Assembly: GCF_024699945.1 (NCBI RefSeq)
Contig: NZ_JAJOMY010000001.1
Location: 3,293,001 to 3,357,000 of the forward strand
Origin: Phenylobacterium sp. J426
GTDB lineage: Bacteria > Pseudomonadota > Alphaproteobacteria > Caulobacterales > Caulobacteraceae
DNA length: 64,000 nt
Direction: 5' to 3'
In this document: in pieces, positions 38,144 through 47,960 of the stretch
How the letters are laid out: each line of letters opens with the position of its first letter
Numbering within the stretch: position 1 is the first letter of the stretch
The notes under the pieces: generated by a model
Databases searched by the model: none
The model's input: the letters and a program-made list of their open reading frames with translations, nothing else
What the model was told of the DNA's origin: nothing
Position numbers and translations under genes: made by a program

Positions 38144-39919
38144 GCCGCCTCCGCCTGGGTGGTCTCCAGGTAGAATTTCTGCATGTCCCAGGCCCCCGTC
38201 GGACATCTCTCTGCGCAAAGCCCGCAGTGCAGGCACACGTCCTCGTCCTTGACCATGATCCGTCCGGTGGAGAGCGTCCCCGACACGTAGAGATCCTGGG
38301 TAAGGTTCAGCGCCGGCGCCTTCAGCCGCGTGCGGAGCTCAGGCTCGTCCACCTCCTCGGTGAAGGTGATGCAGTCCATCGGGCAGATATCGACGCAGGC
38401 GTCGCACTCGATGCACAGCTTGTCCGCGAACACCGTCTGGACGTCGCAGTTCAGGCACCGCTGCGCCTCGCCCAGCGCCAGCTCGCGATCGAAGCCGAGT
38501 TCGACCTCCAGCCGAACATCCTGCAGCGCCTCGGCCTTCTCCCGCATCGGCACCCGGTAGCGGCGATCGTTCGAGACGTCGTTGTCATAGCTCCACTCGT
38601 GGATGCCCATCTTCTGGCTCACCAGGCTGGCGCCCGGCGGGGGCCGCTGCGCCACGTTCCGGCCCTCGCAGAACAGGTGTATCGACACCGCCGCCTCGTG
38701 GCCGTGCGCCACCGCCCAGATGATGTTCTTCGGCCCGAACGCCGCGTCCCCGCCGAAGAACACGCGCGGGTTCGTCGACTGCATCGTCAGCGGGTCGACC
38801 TTGGGCATGCCCCAGTCGTCCCAGTCGAGCCCGATATCCCGTTCGATCCAGGGGAAGGCGTTCTCCTGGCCCACAGCGATCAGCACGTCGTCGCAGGCGT
38901 AATGCTCGTCCGGCTGGCCCGACGGGACCAGCTTGCGCCGCCCCGCGTCGTCATAGACCGCTTCGACCACCTCGAAGACCACCCCCGTCAGCTTGCCGCC
39001 CTCGTGGGTGAAGGCCTTCGGGACGCGGTAGTTGAGGATCGGGATGTCCTCGTGCATCGCGTCCTCCTTCTCCCAGGGAGACGCCTTCATCTCCTCGAAA
39101 CCGGAGCGCACGATCACCTTCACGTCGGTTCCGCCGAGCCGTCGCGACGTGCGGCAGCAGTCCATGGCCGTGTTGCCGCCGCCCAGCACGATCACGCGCC
39201 GGCCGATCTTCTCGATGTGGCCGAACGAGACCGAGGCCAGCCAGTCGATGCCGATGTGGATGTTGGCCGCCGCCTCCTGCCGGCCCGGCAGGTCCAGGTC
39301 GCGGCCCCGCGGCGCGCCTGAGCCCACGAACACCGCGTCATAGCCGTCTTCGAGCAGCGCCTTCAGGCTGTCGACGCGCTGGCCCAGGCGCAGGTCCATC
39401 GGCGCAAGCCGGGTCACGAAGCCCACCTCCTCGTCGATCACCTCTTCCGGCAGGCGGAAGCGCGGAATCTGGCTGCGGATGAAGCCGCCGGCCTTGGCGT
39501 CCTGATCGTACAGGACGATCTCGTAGCCCAGCGGCGCGAGGTCCCGCGCCACCGTCAGCGACGCCGGTCCCGCGCCGACCAGGGCGACCCGCCGCCCGTT
39601 CGGCGCGGCCGCCGGCTCCGGCATGCGGGCCAGCACGTCCCCCCTTGTTGTCCGCCGCGACCCGCTTGAGCCGACAAATGGCCACCGGTTCTTCCTCGAC
39701 CCGCCCGCGCCGGCAGGCCGGTTCGCAGGGGCGGTCGCAGGTCCGGCCCAACACGCCCGGAAAGACGTTGGACCGCCAGTTGATCATGTAGGCGTCGGCG
39801 TACCGGCCGTCGGCGATCAGGCGGATGTACTCGGGTACGGGCGTATGGGCCGGACAGGCCCACTGGCAATCGACGACCTTGTGGAAGTAGTCGGGCCCCT
39901 CGGTACGCGTGCGCTGCAA
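38128..39919 (-). CDS. GltD-like FAD/NAD(P) oxidoreductase with C-terminal ferredoxin domain, frame broken by one extra base
   Basis: The N-terminus has the glutamate-synthase-small-subunit cluster pattern DCQWACPAHTPVPEYIRL with GRTCDRPCEPACRRGR. Then come the FAD fold VALVGAGPASLTVARDL and the NAD(P) fold VIVLGGGNTAMDCC. The C-terminus adds CIECDACVDICPMDCITF and DVCLHCGLCAERCPTGAW, a 2[4Fe-4S] ferredoxin. The frame breaks at a C6 run, 39639-39644; with five C's the reading ADNKGDVLARMPEP is continuous. Corrected length is 596 residues. The likely start is TTG at 39919 after AAGGAA. It heads the korA-korB operon and probably links ferredoxin to NAD(P)H. Confidence 0.88.
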
Positions 39920-40221
39920 AACAGGTTTCCTTCCCGCGACGCTCTACTCCCGCGGCGGCGAAGTCGAACCTGCTTCCGCAGGTGGCTCCCCGGCCCCGGC
40001 GCGGCGTTCAATCCGCCAACGCTACGCCTCATCCGGCCGCCTCGCCAACCATGTTCTGCGATTTGTGTTCGGCGAGGCATCCCTCGCAGGCTCGGCGTGC
40101 AGCACCCCTGACGCGATCGTGAGCTTTTCTGGAGAGCGTCGCCGTGGCGGCGTCAGAGGGTGAATGATAACTTAACGGCGGGAGAGAGAGGTCCGCGCTG
40201 CGGGCCCGAGGGAGACTGCCG
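39920..40221. other. Divergent intergenic region with a CtrA-like site
   Basis: About 300 bases between the GltD-like gene (minus) and a short plus-strand ORF. I see no gene. TGAATGATAACTTAAC at 40161-40176 fits the CtrA pattern TTAA-N7-TTAAC with one mismatch and lies 45 bases before the short ORF. The stretch is locally AT-rich, as promoters here tend to be. Confidence 0.4.
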
Positions 40222-40401
40222 ATGGATCTGCCCACCGACCGCGTTCCCGATACCGTGCTGGCCCAGGACCTCATCGACGTCCTGCCGCCGGACGTCCTGG
40301 TTCTGGACGCGCCCGACGTGCTCGATCTGCACCGCGAGATCAATGCCCGCCGCGCCCAGCTTGAAAATCCCGAACTTTTGCGGCGCATCCGTTCGCTCTA
40401 G
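40222..40401 (+). CDS. Small protein, 59 residues, unknown function
   Basis: The ORF runs from ATG to TAG as MDLPTDRVPDTVLAQDLIDV and ends NPELLRRIRSL. It has a GGGAG site 8 bases upstream, GC-rich third positions like its neighbours, and a charged, helix-prone C-terminal half (LDLHREINARRAQLEN). There is no signal peptide or membrane segment. The CtrA-like site just upstream suggests regulated expression. I do not recognise a family. A longer frame on the same strand overlaps it but has poor codon use. Confidence 0.6.
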   Translation: MDLPTDRVPDTVLAQDLIDVLPPDVLVLDAPDVLDLHREINARRAQLENPELLRRIRSL

Positions 40402-40465
40402 CCGCTGCATCCAACCCGCCCCGCCCACGCCTCTATCGTCCTGAGGACGTGCAGCGCATGGGGTG

Positions 40466-41483
40466 ATGATGGCCGGATTGACGGTCGGAGCAGGGTTCGT
40501 CCGGGGCCTCCTGGACTTTGCGGTCCGCAAGGGCGCCGACCGGCGGACGCTTTCCGCCCGCGCGCGGCTCGACCTCGCCCAGATCGCCGACGAGGACGCC
40601 CGCCTGCCCTTCCAGGCCTATGTCGACCTGATGCACGCCGCCCAGGCGCTGACCGGCGACCCGGCGCTGGCCCTGCACTACGGCTCGGACGTCGATGTCG
40701 CCGACATCTCGATCGTCGGCCTCATCGGCCAGGCCTCGGCCGACGCCATGGAGGCCTTCGTCCAGCTGAACCGCTACGTCCCGCTGATCGTCGAGACCCG
40801 CAACGCGGACGATGGCGACCGCTTCCGCATGACCATGGACGCCCGCGGCCTCTGGATTGTCGATGCGCGCCTCGACGCCAACGACTTCCCCGAGCTCACC
40901 AGAATCCGCCTTCGCCCACATCGTCTGCTCGCCGCGCCGTCACGGTCACCAGCTGCGCGTGAAGGCGCTCCACGTCACCCACCCTGATCCCGGATATCGC
41001 GCTGAGTACGAGGCGCTGTTCGGTTGCCCTGTCACCTTCGAGGCCGACCGCAACGCCTTCCTGATCGATCCCGCCTGGCCCCAGGCGCCGGTCCAGCACC
41101 TGCCGCGCTACGCCTTCGACGTGCTGTCGGGCCACGCCGAGGGGCTGCTGGCGAGCCTCGCCTCGGCCGGCACGGTCCGTGGGACCGTCGAGAAGCACCT
41201 GGCCGCGATGCTGCACACCGGCGAGGTGGGCGTCGACGCCGTGGCCGCCCGCATGGCCATCAGCCGTCAGACCCTCTATCGCAAGCTCAAGGCCGAGGGC
41301 GTCACCTTCGAGCAGGTCCTCGACGAACTGCGCGAGGCGCTGGCGCTGCGCTACCTCAAGGGCCGGAGGGTCTCGGTCAACGAAACTGCCTACCTGGTCG
41401 GCTTCTCCGATCCCGCGGCCTTCTCCCGCGCCTTCAAGCGCTGGACCGGGCTCAGCCCCCGCGAGGCCAGGAACGCCGCCTAG
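40466..41483 (+). CDS. AraC-family transcriptional regulator, frame broken by one extra base
   Basis: The protein has an N-terminal AraC ligand domain of the Arabinose_bd type (LPFQAYVDLMHAAQALTGDP, then DISIVGLIGQASADAMEAF) and a C-terminal double helix-turn-helix (VAARMAISRQTLYRKLKAEG, then VSVNETAYLVGFSDPAAFSR). The two halves are in different frames. One extra base in CTCACCAGAATCC, about 40899-40902, accounts for this; without it the text reads FPELTESAFAHIVC. Corrected length is 338 residues. It resembles OruR-like regulators. Its target is unknown. Confidence 0.85.
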
Positions 41484-41486
41484 GCC

Positions 41487-41520
41487 CAAACGAAAACGGC
41501 GCCGCCCGGGGGCGACGCCG
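41487..41520 (-). terminator. Probable terminator of trigger factor gene
   Basis: GGCGCCGCCC and GGGCGACGCC (within 41498-41519) form a stem with one mismatch. Read on the minus strand it is followed by CCGTTTTCGTTT, a T-rich tail. It lies between tig and the convergent AraC gene. Confidence 0.6.
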
Positions 41521-41548
41521 CTTCGAACTCTCCTTGGGCCTGAAGGGC

Positions 41549-42912
41549 TTAGCCTTCGTAGCCTTCCGGCAGGTCGTCCTCCTTCAGGAGCTCGTCCTTC
41601 TCGACCTTCTTGTCCTCGACCTTGGCCTTTTCGATGATCAGGTCGACGACCTTGTCCTCGAAGATCGGCGCGCGCAGCTGCGCCTGGGCGTTCGGGTTCT
41701 GCCGGAACAGGTCGAAGATCTGTTGCGCCTGCGGGCCGTAGCGCATGGCTTCGCGGCGCATGGCCTCGGCCAGCTCCTGGTCGGTCACCTGGACGTTGTT
41801 GGCCCGGCCAATCTCCGCCAGCACCAGGCCCAGGCGCACGCGGCGTTCGGCGATCTTGCGATATTCCTTCTCGAGCTGCTCGTCGCTCTTCGCGGCGTCG
41901 TCCTCCGGCAGGTTGCCGGCGGCCTTGTCCTGCTGGACCTGGTTCCAGATCGAGGCGAACTCGGCTTCCACCATCTTCGGCGGCAGCGGGAACTCGTGCT
42001 TCGAGTCCAGCTCGTCCAGCAGCGCACGCTTCAGCTTGAACCGGCTGGCGCCCTGGTACTGCTGCTCGAGGTTGGTCTTCAGCAGCTCCTTCAGCTTCTC
42101 GAGGTTCTCGATCCCCAGGCGTTCGGCGAAGGCGTCGTCGGCGACGGTGTCCACCGGAGCCTTCACCTCCTTCACCTTGGTCTCGAAGACCGCTTCCTTG
42201 CCGGCCAGATTGGCGGCCTGATAGTCGGCCGGGAAGGTCACCTTGACCTCGACGTCGCTGTCGGGCTTGGCCCCCTTCAGCTGGTCCTCGAAGCCCGGGA
42301 TGAACTGTCCCGAACCCAGCACCAGCTCGACGTCTTCGGCCGTACCGCCCTCGAACGCCTCGCCATCGATGCGGCCGATGAAGTCGATGACGACCATGTC
42401 GCCCTCGGCGGCCTTCACGGCCTTGCCGGTCTTGGCTTCGTAGGTCTTGTTCTGGCCGGCGAGCTCGGTGACCGCCTCCTCGACTTCCGCATCCGTCGGC
42501 TCATAGACCGGCCGCGTCAGCGACAGCGACGCGGGGTCGACCGGCTCGAACTCGGGCATCAGGTCGACGGCCACCTCGAACGCCAGGTCGGCCTTGCCGT
42601 CCAGCACGCCCTGGATGTCGCCTTCCGGCTTCAGCTCGGGCTCGCCAGCGGGACGCAGCTTGTTGTCCTCGAGCACCTTCTGGGTCGTCTCCGACAGCGT
42701 CTGCTCCAGCACCTCGCTCATCAGCTGCTTGCCGTAGAGGCGCTTCACGTGGGCCGCCGGCACCTTGCCGGGACGGATCCCTTGACGTTGAGGGTCGGGG
42801 CGATCTCCGCGATCCGCGCTTCCAGACGCTCGCTCAGGTCCTTCTGAGGAACCGTCACGCCGTAGACGCGGCTCAGGCCTTCACCAGACTTCTCAACGAC
42901 TTGCATCGACAT
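41549..42912 (-). CDS. tig: Trigger factor, frame broken by one missing base
   Basis: Trigger factor is the ribosome-bound chaperone with prolyl isomerase activity that meets nascent chains at the exit tunnel. The N-terminus [20 protein letters not shown] leads into the ribosome-binding signature, which should read [20 protein letters not shown]3 run at 42779-42781 lacks one base exactly inside this signature. The FKBP domain ([20 protein letters not shown]) and helical C-terminus are intact. Corrected length is about 454 residues. The start ATG at 42912 follows GGAAG; an ATG two codons on is also possible. Confidence 0.92.
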
Positions 42913-43085
42913 TCTCAACTTCCGGACGGCGCGCGAAACGCACGCCTGCAGGTCCGCCTTCAGGTGGAATAGGAAGCGCCGCCGAAATCGCCCGGCGGCG
43001 CGGCGCGCCCTTATGTCATGGGAGCTTGCGCGCTCCAAGAGCCTTGACGAGCCGCGTTCGGCCCGCGATGGCATGCCGCCCACAT

Positions 43086-43170
43086 GCGGATGTGGCGGAA
43101 TTGGTAGACGCACTGGATTTAGGTTCCAGCGCCGCAAGGCGTGGAGGTTCGACTCCTCTCATCCGCACCA
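43086..43170 (+). tRNA. tRNA-Leu (anticodon TAG)
   Basis: The 85-base gene includes the CCA end at 43168-43170. The acceptor stem pairs GCGGATG with CATCCGC. The anticodon arm CTGGA/TCCAG encloses TTTAGGT, giving anticodon TAG at 43120-43122. A long class II variable arm (GCGCCGCAAGGCGT region) and the T arm GAGGTTCGACTCCTC are present. It reads CUN-type leucine codons. No integrase or duplicated 3' end was seen nearby. Confidence 0.97.
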
Positions 43171-43218
43171 GCGTTCGCCGGGCGTGACAGCATCGTCGCG
43201 GCCCGGCACAAGGGCGCC

Positions 43219-44445
43219 ATGTCGGAAGGCGTCCTCTTCGTCCACAACAACTTCCCCGGTCAGTTCCGTGACCTGGCGCGCAGCCTCGCCGCCCGCGGCG
43301 TCGCCTGCTGGGGCATAGGCCAGGACCACGCCCCGGCCATGCCCGAGGTCCGGACGGCCCGCTATCGCCTCAGCCGCGGCAGCACCCCGGGCCTGCCGCC
43401 GGCGGTCGTCCGGCCGGAGGCCGACCTGCTGCGCGCCCACGACGCCTTCCGCGCCGCCCAGGCGCTCAAGGAGCACGGCTGCGATCCGGCGGTCATCGTC
43501 GGCCATCCCGGCTGGGGCGAAACGCTGCATCTGAAGGAGGCCTTCCCCAACGCCCGCCAGGCCCTTTTCGCGGAGTTCTTCTACCACGGCCGCGGCTTCG
43601 ACGTCGGTTTCGACCCCGAGTTCCCGCAGCCGACCGAGGAGGAAGTCCAGCGCGTCAACGCCAAGGGCCTCAGCATGGCCTACGCCTACGCCCATGCCGA
43701 CGCCATCGTGACGCCGACGCCCTTCCAGGCGTCCACCCTGCCGCCGGTGTTCCGGGAACGGGCGCGGATCATCCACGAGGGCGTCGACGTCGGCGCGATC
43801 GCTCCGGGTCCCGCCGAGCCGTTCGAACTGCCCGACGGCCGGGTCCTGGCCCCGGGGACGCCCGTCGTCACCCACGTGAACAACAACATGGAGCCCGCGC
43901 GCGGCCTGCACATCTTCGCCCGCGCCCTGCCCCGCCTGCTCGCCGAGGTTCCCGAGGCGCATGTCGTGGTGATCGGCCAGGAGAAGAAGTCCGGCTACGG
44001 AGCCGCCGCCCCCGACGACCTCACCTGGAAACAGTGGGCGTTCCGTGACCTCCCCATCGACCCTGCCCGCGTTCACTTCCTCGGCAAGGTTCCGCATGCG
44101 CGGATGCTGGCGGCCATGCGGCTCTCCACCGCGCACGTCTACTACACCATCCCTTTCGTGCTCTCCTGGTCGCTGGCGGAAGCGATGGCGCTTGGCTGCC
44201 ACGTGATCGGCTCCGACACCGCGCCGGTGCGCGACGCCATTCAGGACGGGGTCAACGGCCGTCTGCTGCCCTTCTCGGACCACGAGGCGCTGTCGCAGGC
44301 GTTGATCGAGGCCTGCCGCGACCCGGCCGCCGCCGCGCCGCTGCGCATGGCGGCCCGAAATACCGCCGAGGCCATGTTCGACCGCGACAAGGGCCGGCAG
44401 GCCTGGTTCGACCTGCTCGTCGAGCTAGGGCTGCGGATCCCCTAG
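43219..44445 (+). CDS. Glycosyltransferase, GT4-like
   Basis: A 408-residue GT-B-fold enzyme starting MSEGVLFVHNNFPGQFRDLA. The C-terminal donor-binding half has PVVTHVNNNMEPARGLHIF, then HFLGKVPHARMLAAM, LSWSLAEAMALGCHVIGSD and APVRDAIQDGVNGRLLP, the usual GT4 EAMA and switch motifs. It likely adds a sugar to a surface polysaccharide or lipid; the acceptor is unknown. It follows the tRNA by 48 bases. Its stop codon shares the palindrome CTAG with the convergent lipoprotein stop. Confidence 0.9.
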   Translation: MSEGVLFVHNNFPGQFRDLARSLAARGVACWGIGQDHAPAMPEVRTARYRLSRGSTPGLPPAVVRPEADLLRAHDAFRAAQALKEHGCDPAVIVGHPGWGETLHLKEAFPNARQALFAEFFYHGRGFDVGFDPEFPQPTEEEVQRVNAKGLSMAYAYAHADAIVTPTPFQASTLPPVFRERARIIHEGVDVGAIAPGPAEPFELPDGRVLAPGTPVVTHVNNNMEPARGLHIFARALPRLLAEVPEAHVVVIGQEKKSGYGAAAPDDLTWKQWAFRDLPIDPARVHFLGKVPHARMLAAMRLSTAHVYYTIPFVLSWSLAEAMALGCHVIGSDTAPVRDAIQDGVNGRLLPFSDHEALSQALIEACRDPAAAAPLRMAARNTAEAMFDRDKGRQAWFDLLVELGLRIP

Positions 44446-44756
44446 CCGCACTTCACTTCCTTGATCAGCCCTGTCTGGGCGTCGAAGAAGAAGTTCAGCC
44501 GGTTCGGATTGAAATCCAGCGTCACCGGGCAGGTGGTGCAGGCGACCCGCTGCAGTTCGGGCCTGAGCGGCACTGGGATCTCCGTCCTGGGTCGCCCCAC
44601 CAGGCCCCTGACCGCCTCGACGCCACAGGTGTCCGGCGGCGGCGGGGGCGCAGCGACCGGCGGCGACGCGGACGGCGGATCAGGCTGCGGCGCTGGCGCC
44701 GGCGGCGGGGTCGCACAAGCCGCCAGGATCAAGGTCGCCGCCGCCGCCCATCTCAT
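44442..44756 (-). CDS. Lipoprotein with peptidase inhibitor I78 domain
   Basis: A 104-residue protein with a signal ending in the lipobox LAAC, then a proline-rich linker (PPPAPAPQPDPPSASPP), and a C-terminal domain matching the I78 inhibitor family: VRGLVGRPRTEIP, then VTLDFNPNRLNFFFD and GLIKEVKCG. Family members inhibit serine proteases such as elastase. Here it would hang in the periplasm from the membrane. An extra CTTC pair is unusual. The ATG overlaps the holC stop (ATGA). Confidence 0.78.
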   Translation of the reverse strand: MRWAAAATLILAACATPPPAPAPQPDPPSASPPVAAPPPPPDTCGVEAVRGLVGRPRTEIPVPLRPELQRVACTTCPVTLDFNPNRLNFFFDAQTGLIKEVKCG

Positions 44757-45199
44757 GCCTGCTTCTCCCAGCCTCTCGCCTGCTGCTTCCAGTACGACAC
44801 CGCAAGCCCCTGGCCCTTCGCCGCGCTCCAATGCCGGCGCGCTAGCGCCAGCTGATCGGGGTCATTGCCGTCGAAGAGCACCACGCAACGCTGGTATCCG
44901 TCCAGATCTCCCGGCGCGGCGCCGTCCACGAGGAACAGCGCGTCGGCGCCGTTCGGGTTCTCGAAGGCTGTCGTCAGCAGGATCGGCTGGCGTGCGGCCT
45001 GCGGGTCGTCCACGGGCGCATGCGGCAGGAAGCTGTCGTCGCGGTAGCTCCACAGCCAGCCGTCGAGATGCTCGATCCGCTCGGGCGCACCCGAGCGGAC
45101 CACCGCCCGCCAACCCCGCTGGAGCGTCTTCTCCAGCAGCTCGGGAAGGGCCTGGTCCAGGCCCGTCCGCTCCAGGTGATAGAACCAGACCTCCGCCAT
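44753..45199 (-). CDS. holC: DNA polymerase III chi subunit
   Basis: HolC links the clamp loader to single-strand binding protein. The 148-residue protein begins AEVWFYHLERTGLDQALPEL and has the family segments GWRAVVRSG, WSYRDDSFLPH and PILLTTAFENPNGADALFLVDGA. It lies 31 bases downstream of pepA on the same strand, the pepA-holC order seen in many proteobacteria. Its stop overlaps the I78 lipoprotein start. Confidence 0.95.
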   Translation of the reverse strand: MAEVWFYHLERTGLDQALPELLEKTLQRGWRAVVRSGAPERIEHLDGWLWSYRDDSFLPHAPVDDPQAARQPILLTTAFENPNGADALFLVDGAAPGDLDGYQRCVVLFDGNDPDQLALARRHWSAAKGQGLAVSYWKQQARGWEKQA

Positions 45200-45230
45200 G
45201 GCGCGCCGTTCCGCCGAGCCCTCTCGGGCG

Positions 45231-46683
45231 TCAGCCCTCGTACCGGTCCTGCACCATCCGGTTCAGCAGGCGCACGCCGTAGCCGGTGGCGCCGTCCGGG
45301 ATAGTCGGCACGATCGACGGCTTCTTCCAGGCGGTGGAGGCGATGTCCAGGTGCGCCCACGGCACGCCGTTGACGAACTTCTGGATGAACAGGGCCGCGG
45401 TGATCGAGCCCGCCGGGCGGCCGCCGATGTTCTTCATGTCGGCGATCGGCGAGTCCAGCTGCTTGTTGTACTGGTCCGGCAGCGGCAGGCGCCACAGCGG
45501 CTCGCCTTCGGTCGCGGAGGCCGCCAGCAGATGGCCCGCCAGTTCGTCGTTGTTCGAGAACAAGCCGGCGTAGTCATTGCCGAGGCTGATGATGATGGCC
45601 CCGGTCAGCGTGGCCAGGTCGACCATGAACTTCGGCTTGAACCGGTCCTGGCAGTACCAGATGGCGTCGGCCAGGACGAGGCGGCCCTCGGCGTCGGTGT
45701 TGATCACCTCGATCGTCTGGCCGGACATCGAGGTCACCACGTCGCCCGGGCGCTGGGCGTTGCCATCGGGCATGTTCTCCACCAGGCCCAGGATCCCGAC
45801 CGCGTTGACCTTGGCCTTGCGGGCGGCCAGCGCATACATCAGGCCCGCAACCGCGCCCGCGCCGCCCATGTCCCACTTCATGTCCTCCATGCCCTCGGCG
45901 GGCTTGATGGAGATGCCGCCGGTGTCGAAGCACACGCCCTTGCCGATGAAGGCCACCGGCTGGGCGTTCTTGTCCTGGGCGCCGTTCCAGCGGATCACCA
46001 CCAGCTGACTCTCCCGGACGCTGCCCTGGCCGACGCCCAGCAGCGATCCCATGCCCAAGGCCTTCATCTGGTCTTCGCCCAGGATCTCGACGTCCAGACC
46101 GAGCCGCTCCAGCTCCTTCACCCGGCGCGCGAACTCGGCCGGATAGAGGACGTTGGCGGGCTCCGAAACCAGGTCGCGGCTGAAGCTCACCGCGTCGGCC
46201 AGCGCCGCCAGCGGCGGGAAGGCCGAGAGCGCGCCGTCCGGATCACCCGTCGCCACCTGGGTCTTCACGATCGACGGCTTCTTCTCGGCCGGCTCCTTGG
46301 TGCGGTACTTGTCGAACCGGTAGCAGGCCAGGCGCACGCCCAGGGCCGCCCGCGCGGCCAGGTCGGCGTCGCCGTTCGGCGTCTCGATGCGCAGCAGTCC
46401 GAGCCCCGAGGTCTTCACCGCCGCATAGGCGCTCGCCGCGGCATGCTCGGCCCCCAGGGCATCGAAGGCGTCGCGCTTGCCCGCGCCCACCAGCACCAGC
46501 CGCGCCGCGTCGGTCCCCTGGGGCGCCAGGATGTCCAGCGTCTGACCCTTCGCGCCGGTGAACCGGCTGCCGGCCGCCGCCTGGGCGAGCGCGCCGTCCA
46601 GCGCTTCCCCCCTCGAACACGATCCGGGCCAGCGCGGACTTCGGCGCGAGAGCGGCGGATGCGGCGACGAACTCGATTTCCAT
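45231..46683 (-). CDS. pepA: Leucyl aminopeptidase (PepA), frame broken by one extra base
   Basis: PepA is a hexameric cytosolic aminopeptidase with two zinc or manganese ions, and in some bacteria a DNA-binding protein. Metal ligands and the signature are present: [27 protein letters not shown] and [14 protein letters not shown]. The N-terminal [15 protein letters not shown] is in another frame from the rest. A C6 run at 46607-46612 (five expected) causes it; corrected text is [15 protein letters not shown]. Corrected length is about 483 residues. It is divergent from lptF. Confidence 0.92.
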
Positions 46684-46823
46684 GGAAACTCTCTCGTTGG
46701 CTTCGACAGTCTGGCCGGGCGGCCGGCGTCGCGCGGTTGTCTGGCGCGGCGACGCATGATTTAGAACACCTCCGCGGCCGGGGCAGGCCCTAATCTGCGG
46801 GGACGCCTCTTTTCGCAAACCCC

Positions 46824-47960
46824 ATGCGCCTGATCGACCGATATCTCCTGCGGCAGCTCCTGGGCCCCGTGCTTCTCGCAACGCTCGCGTTGACGGGCGT
46901 GGCGCTGCTGAGCCAGACCCTGTCGGGGCTCGACCTGATCGTGAACCAGCGCCAGAGCGCGCTGGTGTTCCTGAAGGTCACGCTGCTCGCCATGCCGCAG
47001 CTCATCAATATGGTCCTGCCGATCGCGGTGTTCGTCGCCGCCCTCGTGGCGCTGAACCGGCTGCACACCGAGCAGGAGATCGTCGTCTGCTTCGCCGGCG
47101 GCATGAGCCGCTGGCGGGTGATCTCGCCGGCCATGCGGCTGGCGGGCGCCGTCGCCTTCGTCGCTCTCGTGATGAACCTGTGGATCCAGCCGTGGGCGTA
47201 TCGCGAGATGCGCAACGAGCTGTTCCAGATCCGCACCGACCTCGCCTCGACCCTGGTCCGGGAGGGCGAGTTCACCGAGCCCGCGCCCGGCCTCACCGTC
47301 TATGCCCAGGACGTCGACGGCGCCGGCAACCTCGAGAACCTGTTCATCCACCAGGAGAAGGCCGACGGGTCGGCCACCACCTACACCGCCGAAGAGGGCC
47401 GCGTGGCGCGCAGCCAGGGCCGGCCGGTGCTGGTGATGAAGAACGGCTCCAATCAGGAGTTCTCCCGAACGGGGGTCCTGAACTACCTCACCTTCGACGA
47501 ATACATCTTCGACCTGAGCGCGCTATCCGGCGGCGATGAGCGCGTCCACTACAAGCCGTCGGACCGCTACCTGCACGAGCTGTTCTTCCCCGACCTGCAG
47601 CAGGACTGGGAACGCCGCAACCGCCTGGACCTGCTGGCGGAAGGACATGCGCGGATCGCCTCCCCGCTCTACAACATCGCCTTCATGGCGATGGCCCTGT
47701 CGGCGATCATCGGGGGCGGCTTCTCGCGCCTGGGCTACGGCCGCCGCATCGCCGCTATGGGCGCGGCCGCGGCCTTCGTCCGTATCCTCGGATTCCAGGT
47801 GCAGGCGGCCGCCGAGGACGGCGCCTGGCTCAACCTGCTCCAGTACCTGGTGCCCCTCGCCGCCACGGCGCTGGCCTTCCGCAGCATCTTCAGGCAGCGG
47901 GTCAGCCGCTATATCGACATCACGCGCCGCCCCGCGCGCATCGCCGGCGCGCCCGCGTGA
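46824..47960 (+). CDS. lptF: LPS export ABC transporter permease LptF
   Basis: LptF, with LptG and the ATPase LptB, extracts lipopolysaccharide from the inner membrane and pushes it along the Lpt bridge. The 378-residue protein starts MRLIDRYLLRQLLGPVLLAT and has six membrane helices with a large periplasmic beta-jellyroll between the third and fourth. ASPLYNIAFMAMALSAIIGG is the conserved fourth-helix region. The lptG GTG overlaps its stop. Confidence 0.95.
   Translation: MRLIDRYLLRQLLGPVLLATLALTGVALLSQTLSGLDLIVNQRQSALVFLKVTLLAMPQLINMVLPIAVFVAALVALNRLHTEQEIVVCFAGGMSRWRVISPAMRLAGAVAFVALVMNLWIQPWAYREMRNELFQIRTDLASTLVREGEFTEPAPGLTVYAQDVDGAGNLENLFIHQEKADGSATTYTAEEGRVARSQGRPVLVMKNGSNQEFSRTGVLNYLTFDEYIFDLSALSGGDERVHYKPSDRYLHELFFPDLQQDWERRNRLDLLAEGHARIASPLYNIAFMAMALSAIIGGGFSRLGYGRRIAAMGAAAAFVRILGFQVQAAAEDGAWLNLLQYLVPLAATALAFRSIFRQRVSRYIDITRRPARIAGAPA

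Noticed and set aside
40160..40444. A 94-codon plus-strand frame overlapping the 59-residue ORF.
   Set aside because: It is cysteine- and serine-rich with poor codon bias; the shorter frame has a better ribosome site and composition.
43086..43170. tRNA-Leu as a possible integration site for a mobile element.
   Set aside because: No integrase, no repeated 3' tRNA end and no change in gene character downstream.
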